Source of the DNA: Ornithodoros turicata
Lineage: Eukaryota > Arthropoda > Arachnida > Ixodida > Argasidae
NCBI RefSeq assembly: GCF_037126465.1
Contig: NC_088207.1
Location: 47,426,143 to 47,490,142, forward strand
DNA: 64,000 bases
Reading direction: 5' to 3'
Below the pieces are notes generated by a model. It was not told the origin of the DNA. It worked only from the letters and a program-made list of their open reading frames with translations, and ran no database searches. A program made the translations under genes and the position numbers. Position 1 is the stretch's first letter. Each line of letters opens with the position of its first letter. Below are positions 49,225 through 61,200 of the stretch, piece after piece.

Positions 49225-52200
49225 CTATATGAATAAGAGTTCATGAGAAAACACTGGACGTGCCTCACGAGGGAAGACTTAACTTTTCCAATCTGGACCT
49301 CATACTTTTGTTCAGATACAACTGCCACATGTTGCTCTGGATGTTCGCGTGGAGTTTGATGAAGCTGCCGGATGTCAGACCTTTGAGTGCCTGCACGATA
49401 CAAGACGTGCGCTTAAAGGAGAAGCTGTAGCGTGCGAGCATCAAGAAATGACGCACTTTTACTGTGATCTCTATACGTTATGGTTTAACGTGACGTAAAC
49501 TAAATCATGAAGCTTTTCCTGGCTTACACATTGCCTGAGGCACACAGTGCACTGTAACCTACAAGACCACGAGGTCAGTTCTTGCGACACGCCGTCAATT
49601 TCCGTCACTCACTTCTGGCGTTTACATTCGTATTCCACTTTGCCAATTTATTTTATACAATATTCTCAGTATCCAGTATGCATGCGTGATTTTATGTTGC
49701 ACGCCGATGATGCAGAGCTGGACTACAATTAACCATATTTGCCTGAATTTTTCAGTACCAGCATCAGTACCATTGTCAGTTTTCCTGACAACATGACACT
49801 TACGTGTCTGTTGAAGAACCATCGTTCCTTGAATCTTTGTAGCCAAGACGGCAGAAAGCGTTTCACCTTCAATACGCTAAGCTGGAAGATGTTTAATGAC
49901 ACTTGAAACGTCTTTCGTCAGTGTACCCGTGGACAGAACAACCTACCGTGTGATTAATCATCATGACATACGAACTGCTACTTCCCCACGGTGATCTTGC
50001 GGCCAGTTGAACGACGGAATCTGTCATAGCGTCCACAAAGAGATGTTTCTGTACGAAGACGCGAAGAAAAGTTGGCGTTACAGCGTGCATCTCGCTTCCC
50101 AAACCTCGCATTCTTACCATGCCTACATCAGTGCTGTTGAAATAGTGCTTGTAATAGCTGAAGAGCAAAAGCTCTGGTAACAGCTTCTCCACGAGTCGCA
50201 AGCAGACGGTAGGTCGTTCCCACGACTTCTGGCGCCAACCAGTCATGGACTCCATCGTCGCATGGGTGAACTCATCGCGTCCCAGAGATGACATTGCAGA
50301 TAGGTACACAAGGGCTCGAAAACCGAGGTAGTTCATCAAGCTTGCACTTCAAGGGAAAGAAAGCAAGAAGACGTCATCTGCACGTGTCCTCCGCTCAATT
50401 TATGTATAGTATACAGTTCTGGACAAAAGTCTACGGAATACGCTCTGGCGCATTCCGTCCTCAGGGTGATGCGCTAGCAGCGAATAGGGCCGTACGGACT
50501 TACAGACATGTGCTTAGGTAACGCAGTCACCTGTTTCTAAGTCCGTACCACAGGGGTGGCAACCAATGTATTGCTCCGTATAGACGAAAGCGTGCTGGGC
50601 GAACGCAATGCATCCTGGACAGGTCCTGGTCGCACGTCACAGCAAACGTCGAGGCACACGTGACCTTAAAGATGGCGGCGTCCGTGATCGGCGGCCAAAC
50701 AGTTTGTAAACAATGCGGTTGTTGTTTCTGCGCAACGTTTTGGGTGTCTTTCGATCACGGTAAGTATTTTTATCCGATAATCTCGCAGTAAAACGCGCAG
50801 TTTTGCACATAAGGCCTCGTACTATTGACGACTTCCAAAGATGCGATGACGACCGCGCGTTGAGACTCACTGAGCCGATGCGATGTACTTAAACTAAGGA
50901 GAAATGGGGTTCCATGTTGCGGAAGAAGCACCGCATAGTTTACGTTGAATACGTTCATCTCTTGGCGTTATGACGACGGAAATATGTCGGTAAGCGGCAA
51001 AACGACATCTAAACAAAGTCACATGACCTCAAGATGACGTTTTTTTTATGACGTGCGACCAGGACAAGATGGCAGTTTTGTCAAGCACCCGCTTGAGGGC
51101 AGTTACAACAATGGCGGGTTTGTGTCACCCCTGTGGTCCGTACGATACTAGAGTCATTAAATAGGGGTACAGAGTATCGCATTCGTTTTCCGCGCCTGAG
51201 CCGCTGTTCGGTGTCCGCGATTGGGCAAATCGTGTCACGTGCTTTCTCTTTCCAAGAACGCGCCGTCCATGTTGAGGCCCCTCCATCCAAAACCGGCGTA
51301 AGTGAACTGTGGAACACTTGAACGTATGGGACATGGGAACACGAGGAGCCAGGGATATTAGGTAGTTAAGCATGGTTCACACTACTGCGTTTCATTGCGT
51401 GCGGACGCGGGCGAGCGTCGGTTACCGTGGCAACAGACACGTGCGAGGTCTTTCGCAGCATACCATTTTATTTACTCGCTATTGATTAAAAGTAATGGGA
51501 AGCAGATTTATACTTAAGGTGAGTCTGCCAGCATTCGTGTGGCTACATACTGCACGTGCCGCAGGTGTATAGGACTGCGGATAATTTCGACCACCTATAC
51601 ACTAAACAAAGCTATTTACAAATACTAGTACTGTTTTGAGCGTTCAAAAGTTCACAGAGGGACCTATGCCCATTCCGCCGTATAGAATGCTATGTATACG
51701 CACTAGTTCTCTGGCTGGAGAAGTGATTGAAGTACTTCGATAAACGCAGGGTGCTTGATCGCGATGCTGGCGTCCATGCTGAGGGTTGTGATGTCCTGTA
51801 GAAAGGCTTTGATTGGCATCACCAGGGTGTTCATGCTCATCAGTGGCTGAATTGTGGTCTGTTGAAAAATATAGGTGCGTTCTTCTTTTCTGGATGCAGC
51901 CTAAGGATCGGAACACTGCATAGCTCAGTGGCACAAAGTAGGAGAAACAATGTGTATGAGTTGTATTAGAAAAACGAAAGTCGATGCAGATGATGCGCGA
52001 AAGCACACAGTATTACATTCTATCGACTGTAAGAGTGCGGTATAACATTTTGTTCACAAAGCATATGATTTGGTTTTCAGCTCTGCCGAAAATAGAACTT
52101 CCGCGATACGATGTTTCGCTACTTTCCAATCCTAATAGACGATTTTAAAAAGATGCGCGCGCCACCAAGCGCGCGGCGCAAAGCAACATGGGAACTTGGA

Positions 52201-55200
52201 GGGGCACTCTCCTGTCGTCTGCTTCGGTTATGGTTTATCCGGCTGGGACACTACTGCTGCTGAGCACACCGGGAACGTTGTTGTTCTTCTACCTCCGCCT
52301 CTGGTCGTCTCGTAATGTTTTAAGGCGCTCTAAGTTCCCATGAGCCTTTGCGTGCCACCAGGTGGCGCTTGCTTTTCTAAAAAGGCCTATTGAAAATTGT
52401 GCTACGGTCCGAAAGCTCTCAGATTTACCTTAGCAAGACTGCAGGATATACTGAAGATGGCTTCCTGTATGTCGATTATGCCAGTGATGTTAGATGTCAA
52501 TATGAGTATGGCCGCCTTGACGAGCTCAGAGTACCAAGTGACTTCGCGCGTTGGGCTGATGGTGTTGCAAGATCGTAGAAGCAGGTCAGGCTCTTCTATC
52601 TATAAGAGCAAATTGACTGAACAAAACATATTACACTAGTGAGCATACACTCTAAGCATACTCTAAGCATTTCGGAAGAGCTGCATTGCAACCACATTTC
52701 TATTCCAACCAGTTTTACCTTTTGGGTATAACTGCAGAGTAGAAACAAACTACAGAGTAGAATCTGTCGTTCTACCAGCTTGGGTAGGAAACTCTACCAT
52801 TTTCTCTTAGAGCAAACGTGAGAGAGAGGAGCATGGGAAAGGGTCGCCATCGCTTATACCGGCGGGGTAGAAGTTGCGTGTGGATTTGCACAAAATGGTA
52901 GAAGTACTGCCCTGCTGCAACTTTGGGTAGGAAATTCTACCTTTTTTTCTTAGAATGTAGGACAAAAGGGAACCAGACAAAAACGTTGCCGACGTTCTTC
53001 GCGTCCATTTATCTTCTCTGCTTTCAATACCGTAAAAATTGATTGATTGAAAAAAAAAAAAGAGAAGTTGACAAGTACAAACACTTATGCTTAACATTGT
53101 TATCAAGTTTCTTTATGCAAGATATGTCATTTGTTGTGATCGTAGTAGTAGTTGTAGTTTGTGCCGTACGCTGAAGTAGTGTCTTGAATGGTCATCGGCG
53201 ACCAGTGACACTAGACCGACTCCAAAGAGCACGTTTAGGCCCAGTTGTCGAGCGAGGGCAGCTGTGATTCTTGCAACTGTGCCCTCGGTGAAGTGTTCGC
53301 GGCTGTTGTACGGCCAGCCCACCAGTCCAAGGTCTTCAACTAAACGACGAAGCACCGACTTTGAAGTCGTGGGGCTTTGCTTGTCTGCGTGAAAACAATG
53401 TATGACGTTAGAAACTGATGTGACTGAAAAACGTCAAAAAGAGTCGCAAGGTGGCTGCGAGGAAACCTTTACACAGTTTGGGAAAATGAATTCATTTTGT
53501 AATGCATTACCATTACTCGTTACAATTTTGAAAGTTGATTCATTACATTACTCATTACTTCTTCATGCTTTGTAACGCAATCAAGTAATGACATTACTGA
53601 GTACTACTTATTAGTAGTTATACTTTATGCAAGATCGCTACTTGTGAATGACTTCAAGAGATGAGAGCAATATGCATAAACTGAATGAGCAACCATGGGT
53701 AATTGCAACGTTGAAGTAGTTCAAGGGACCCAACTTGGACCCTGTCCTCCATCTTGATGACCTGGTCGGTGACAAATGTGGCCGGGAAAAACTAGATTGG
53801 ACATTTCCCTTGCCTGTGACAGGCACAGTTCATAACTGTTGGATTTAGACAATACCCGACTCTTCAACCCAAGCAGAGAGTAATGCCATTCCCCGGCCAA
53901 AAGCAAAGGCAGTCCATTACTCATTACTCACCCATAAAATGTAGTGCATTATCATTACTGATTTACCGAGATGTAATGTACTATACCGACACTATGCATT
54001 GTTCCCCATCTCTGTCTGGATCCACCCCTGAAGTGCAACACCATGGACATGGACATGGACACGGACAGTCGAATGGTCGTGTATGCAGGTCTGCATTCAT
54101 ACCTAACACGCAGCTGTCCCACGCTACCTTGTGTGCCCATCCTGCTTCCTTGTTCCCTGAAAGGTAATCTTTCCAGGTGATCGTGTCATCTTATCTAATT
54201 TTTTATCTGACCTCTCTATTCACTAACCTGCAAGCACACGTAGCAACTTATCTTCGACGCTCTTGGCAATGATAATGTCTTGGCTGATGGGTGACGTCAC
54301 GAACTTGACGTTGCCAACCAGCTTAAGTGTTCTGCTGAATCTAGCGCACACAAACTCGTAGAAGTCGTTGCAGGGCGCTTTCGTCGAGCTTATAAGCTGC
54401 TTCAACCTAGCCACTGAAGGAAGGAAAGGAAAGCATTCGTTCGGGCTCATGTTAAGCTGTCCAGATATGACCTCGGTGACAGAATGAAAACGGCTCCAGC
54501 TCAAATTTTTAACGCAGAATACGTTCTCCAAACATGTAAGTCCGTCTGTGACGGTCTCCTGTAAAGCGTGCTTTCACGGCATTGACGTCAGGCATCCAGG
54601 AGAAGCATGCAAGTAGTATGCATCTCCCCGGCTCCTCTTTGCGAGCTGGCATATTCATGGTGCGTTGTTGCAATGGAGTGTGATGATAGTAAAGCGGGCG
54701 CTTCAGGCATTCTTCATTCAGTAATTCATTGCAGGTTAAAATGAAGACTGTCGAAACAGAGCGAACGAGACGACAGCGACTAAATGAAGCGACCTAGGCG
54801 TGATGCTGCGTACTACTAAAGCCACCACAAGCCTATTTTCTGCATCCCTGGTTCAAACAACCCGATGTGCAAATCACACAGCCCCAAACGCGTGCAAAGA
54901 CGTTTCAGCGGTGTAGTGACTACTACCAAACGCGAGAGTACTTCACCATCCGACCCTCACGAAGTTACAAAGGCCGTGCAAAAAAAAAAACATTGCATGT
55001 ACATTGAGTTTGTCTTTCGCTACCGAATCGCGTATTACAGTATGATGGAATGCAATATGCACACGTGCAAATTTCGTTGAGATACCCAAAAGATATTTCA
55101 ATGAGTGAATTGCACAGTTTAATTGCGCACATTGTACGGAGGCTTTGCAGTTCTGTAGGAGCACACATTTCTGTTCATTGCCATTCATGCGCGTACTTCG

Positions 55201-58200
55201 AAGTTCAAAACAAAATTTTATAAATGATAGTCAGAAATTGGCAAAACATGCGATAACATTAGGAAACACGACGGCGTTTCACTCATTATTATTGCTAGTT
55301 TCCTGTCCAGAGGAAATAAATTTGCAAAAATTTTATTCGCTCACCTTCACCGGCACATACGGTACACTTGTCGGTATTCGGCAAAGCTATAGTGGTATCC
55401 AGAAAGGGAAAGAGTGATCAGAACGGACGTCTAGCAACCTCTTTGGTGCTTACCGAAGTGAAGCGTTCGATTTTTTACGTTGACCGGCGCTAGGTAATAA
55501 GTGCATGAATTCAATGTCGAGTACAAATATCATGCAAATATTAGCAACCTACAGTTACCTTCAATATTACTGGTATCATCCGTTTCGTTCAGCGATATTA
55601 AGGAAGATGGATCTGTAATGTGACAGTATATGACAGACAAGGACGCAAATTGCCTGCAACGCTACAACGTTATGTTTTAAAGATTCGAGTTCAAAGGTTA
55701 CCGAATATTTGAAGTTCAATTGCTGGTTCTGCTCGTCGCCGTGGTGTTGATCGAACACTATGCACGCTAGTTCTCGGTGAGTCTGCAAAGTTTCCGCGCA
55801 GAAACAGCGCGACCCTTAGAGAACTATCCCTGGCACAGCGTTCAGTGACTTACCGTTGTAGCTGGTAGGCGGCGAGGTAACTGCATCTGAAGTGACATCG
55901 TATGTGTGTAGTAGACGTCATTTGTAGGCATGCTCAGGGATCGGAAACGAAACTGAACTCGAACCGAAAACCGCTGACAACTCGTATTTTTCGCTGAACT
56001 GATACAAACTTTATTTTTTTCTCGCGTTGAACCGAACCTGAACTGAACCGAAATAAATTTAGGCGGTTACCGGTTCGCGAAACGGTTATGACGTAATGTG
56101 CGTTGTGAGAGATCGAAACCTCGATTTACACAGCGGTTTGAGCCGCGTTAGCAAACAGATTTGAAACCGAAACTGAACAAAACAAAACTACAACCCAAAT
56201 GCACGAGGCATTTCCTCGTCGCTGCTATTGCGTTCATTCATTTGTGCTAGTTTTGAGGGCGTTCTTTTGGCCTTCCTCGTACGCGATCTTTGTCGTCCAG
56301 CAACCCCAAGTTTTCATTTTGGGCTGTGAAAATAACGGTCAGTCCCTGACGAGGATGTAACAGGTTGTATATATACGATGAGTGAACATAGAGAGTACAG
56401 TATGCTACAGTAACGTCGCACCTGAAACGCAGATCTGTAACACGCAGTGTTGCTGTGTCACCACTGCTCTGTCGGCAACAACAGCAACAAAAGTACGTTT
56501 GTGTTGTTTGAGAATCGTAAGGATGTGCTTGCTTTTAACGCATGGCAATCGCTCAAAATTCACTTTCCTCAACCGGTTCGAACCGATATTTTGCGCTGCT
56601 GCGGAGCTGAACCCGAAGCGAAAGAAATAACGGTTCCGATCCCTGGGCATGCTACGGTTAATTTTACGAGATCATCTTAGTGTTAGCAATCTCTCAAAGC
56701 ATGCTGTGATAATCTGGTGATGCAGAATGTTAGGAATCGAAAAGCCTTAGGACGAGAGCGTTGATATTTCGAACAGGTGACTCTCGCCCTGAGATCCTAC
56801 ATTTCCTCTAACATGTATACTAGAGGCTTCGGTGTTACGTCGAGTTTCCGTATACCCATCTTTAGTGCTGTACCCGTGTGCTTAGTGTTACATTAAATAG
56901 CCTATTTAATACCGAGAAATGCGATAAATTATTCACATTGAACATAAAAGATAAAACAAAAACGTCACATATTACCTGTATCGCCATCCGCGGCGTACGT
57001 TGCGTCTGCAACAGAACTGCGTCAGTGCATGCCCCATAAAAGTGTCCCATTCAGTTATGCAGTTCGTGGAATTACACGTACCCATCAGCTCGCTATATAT
57101 TTTCTTCCAGTCGTCGTTCTTCCCAAGGCTTGCTGCTCCTGCATTAACCTGGTACAATCCTACACAGAGGGAAATTCGTTTCTTCTTTACAGACGCCATA
57201 GTTTATATAATTTTTCATGTGATATTTTTTTTTGAGTCGGCAGTGGCAGTTTAAACATTCTAAAGGACCTCAGGCACGACGGCAACCACAACGACCACGA
57301 TAACTCTCATGTCTAGCTTTGCACGAAATGGTGCAACTTGTGCCTGGGTATATTCTGGCACACAGAATTCAGTCTATGGTCACCGATATGCACAATTTGC
57401 CTCTACGCACAAATATAACGCAACTGTTGTCGGCAACATTACCGAATGACATTCTGGAATTCGTGGAAGGCTTGGCGTCATCCAGCTGAAGAGCTAAAGC
57501 AGAGGGAATAGAATAATTAACGGCTAAACGTCTTGCCAGCGCCGATGAACTCAATCGTTACCGTGCCAGCAACTTGCACAACTTGCACACATAGCAATAT
57601 AGCATAGTGCCTATAGTATAGTTAGCAATTAGGAAGCACGCGTTAAAGGGGTTGCGACACTTTGCCCAAAGCTTTTCCGAATCAATGTAAACGTTGGTTA
57701 TTCGCACGGACGTAAACATGTATGCCAAGCTTTACAGCAAAGGGGGCAATGCACGCGAAGGAGATCGTCACCGCGAAGACCGGGACTCGTCCGGCTCTGA
57801 AATCACAGCAGGCGTCTCGATCGGTGAGGCGGCATCAGGCGACGTCATGTGCTTTCGACAACAAATGGGGATGGCCGAGGCTCCTCAGGGGGGTTAGTAT
57901 GCGTCCTGGGCCGACTTCAGGGGGAACTGTGCCGACATTAGTCTGGAAAGTCTGCCGGAAAACCCAGGGAAAACCTCAGACAGCACAGCCGGCGGGGTTC
58001 GAACCTGCGTCACCTCCCAGTCTCGGCGTGGAGAGCGATCATCCTAACCACTATGTCACCGGAGCTGGCCCCAGCCTACATGACGCAAAGTGTTGCAACT
58101 TCCTTTAAAGGGGCACAGAAGTGCACAAATTTCTCCTCGCGGATTGCAAGACGCCATTACGTTGACATCAACACAAAAGGAATGCTGGATATTTCGGCTG

Positions 58201-61200
58201 CGTCATTCATGATTTATGAGGGAAAGAAACAGCAATGTACGCTTTCCCTCTCCCCTCCTTCTCAAGAAGCCCCGCAATGCGGAGAGGCCTCGGATTGATC
58301 TCTCCAAACGATCTCCCGCGATGATTGGACAAATCGTTTGCGGGGACCAATGAGAGCGCGCTCCGCATTGTCAGGATTCTTGAGAGGGAGAGGGAAAATT
58401 GCAGGTTCTCTTCCTCATAAATCATTTTCTTCATTTTCTCACTTTAATGCCCCTTTACGTTGACAGAAAGGAAAAGGCCGCAGGCAGACAAGCTGGTACA
58501 TACCGAAATAGGAACCCCGAGAGACACGACATTCAATTTCAATTCAATTCAATTGTTTATTTCCCATTCAGCGATGGGTGGGGCCGAGCACAAAAAGCCG
58601 CAAGGTGCAGCTTGGGCATAAGGGGGCATAGTAAAATATTGGTAAATATAAATAAAATTATAAGGGCGACACGAAATACTAATAAAAGAAATTGTCTCGT
58701 GTATAATTCCGTGTCTCTCGGTTCCATTGTACGCGCGCTAAATCTCAAATTCAATTTTCTTTTTAATTTCGTGTTAGCGCCGCGAAGCAACTGCGGCTAT
58801 GAGCGGCGTACAGATGTGGACAGATGGAGAGAGCTAGGACAGCAGGAAGGAGTAAGGGACAGGGGGCTCAAATTCTCTACCTCAGCACCTTACAGTTCGA
58901 ATACTTACCTAATACTGCGTCTGCATCATTAAGTTCAATTATCATATTAGAAGTGTACCACATATGCGCTCGTAATATGATGATGATGATGATTATTTGA
59001 GTTTTATTGATGCCAAGGCTACTCGGGCTATGGTGCGCCAAACTACAAAGCGCTCGCAATTAAACAATAGTGCATCGTACGCCATCACCTTTGCGTACGT
59101 AAGGGACACTGCACGAAGCCTTCTTTATGTTTTGCGCGTGCGCAGAACCACCAACGCTATCCCTTACGTACGCAAAGGCGATAGCGTAAGATTTACCAAA
59201 ACTCACTAATATAGTTTCCAGTAACGTACCGTATTTCATAGCGGACGTATTGTCTTCGGCTTCGCGTTGAAATCCTATGGGGGGTAGTGCGTCTGTAGTC
59301 GTGACATCTTGAAGGGAAAACATTCGGTCGGTTGGACCCTTTTCTTGTGACAAGCAATTGATACGCACGTAAAAATGAATCTCTAGTACAGTGGTTCTCA
59401 GTCGTGCATGTGTCAAGGAGCCCTTCTGGGCTGTGATGGGGGCCGCGTGGAGTGGATCCCTTTAAGGTCCACACGCAGGCACGAGCACAAGCTATACATA
59501 GCTATATATACTGCTTGAAAACTGAGATAATTTAGTATTTTTATTACACAAGTAGCAGTGAATGAGTGAATAGCTTATGAGTGCATTATTTTTCTTACCA
59601 GTGAGCCGTAGCGTGCACGGAGCTATGTTACTAATAGAAAGTGTCATACCTGTATCTGCATGCGGAAGACGCGCGCGCAGGTGTAGTAAGCTCACCGACA
59701 AGTGAGGACCTCGCGAGCACCCTTGAACCCCCATGGACCCCCATTTGAAAACCACTGCTCTAGTGCATTCTCTGATAAATGTGCGAATCCTAAGTATAAA
59801 AGCTTCGGAAGAGCACTCTATACGAGGAGTAACCTCTAGCAGCGTGAAAATCTACTTCGGTTTCTGTCATTGCAACACTTATCAACAAACATCAGCTGTT
59901 GCTTTACTAACTTGTCGAATTTCCTCCGGCTGTAAAGCAAAAAGAAAGCTGTAACTGTTCCCTTGTAGAGCGAATTGAGCAAGCGCAACATATCGGATTA
60001 TTATAGTTAAAGTAACTAAAGTGGTAACTATTTGCAACTCACGGTTCGGGTCTGCTGGAACGAGGTCAAAGTATTAAACGTATACAATTAAATTAATTAA
60101 TGAATGCCTTCTTCCTCACCTGGCGTTGGGGCCGGATCGTTTCTGTCCTGTGTTGATTTGGTGGAGAAACTGACGTCGGTTGCTATAACCATCAAAAGCA
60201 GAAAATGTAAATAAATACCCTTTAAATGCAGCTGGGAAAAATTTCGTTGCAAAACACATTGCCGTTCGCCAAAAAGTTCACATTTATAATCCGTGTTTGC
60301 TTTTTGGGTATGCTATGTTATCAGGGCGCGCTGCCCATAAAGGCTTGCGCAACACATGAGTTTAACCTGCGTATTCGAACCAGACGACACGCAGTGTCCT
60401 CACGAAAAAGTTACGGGAGTGTTCCTTACAAGATGGTCCCCCTGTCACGGGTGCCTCTGCAAAAGTTGTGTAATAACTAATGAATGACTATATAATCATT
60501 ACCAATCTGAAGATATACCTATGATTACCAATCATAACCAATTTCATCAGAAATATATCAGAAGGCGACCGCGCAAAATCCGCATCCCATTCGCCAAAGC
60601 GCCCTGAAAAATCAATCGTCTGTCAACCGTGGAAGCGCGGCCTGAACCGCTGTCGTGACGTAAAGAGCCCCGCGTGACGTAGCACCAGCATGGAAAGGAG
60701 CCGTGAGGGTACCACGTGAAGGGCTCTTCCATCGGGTCTTGCTGCGTCACGGGAGATTGGGGGGGGGGGGGGGGCGAAGGGTTTCTAGAGGGCGCGTTGT
60801 AGGTAAGTTTTTTATGTGTTTTTGTACGAAGGTCGCCTGGTGTCTGCTTTACAACCCGCAGCAGCAGCAGAGAGAGAGAGAAAAAAAAAAAAGAAACGGA
60901 AGAGGTTTTCACTACTCCTTTAACAGGTGTCGGAAGGTCGTGCAGACAAATTATTCATTGCAGGTATAACGTCGAGTTGTGCATGTAGGAACTCCGAGGG
61001 CGGTTTCGAAGTTGGGATGAGAAATGCACGGACACCGTAGTCCAAAACAACGCAAAAGTTAGCGTACTTTCCGCACATTGCGGCGCACAGGTGGGTACTT
61101 CGATATTCGCAATCAAGGCACAATTTGGGGAAGTGCCTCGAAGGTACGGTACTTCACTTGTGCACTATTACTCTGAGACATGAACAACGGCATTAAGGGT

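Noticed and set aside
57722..58108. 128-residue open frame
   Set aside because: The C-terminal half is the SINE fragment at 57893-58068.
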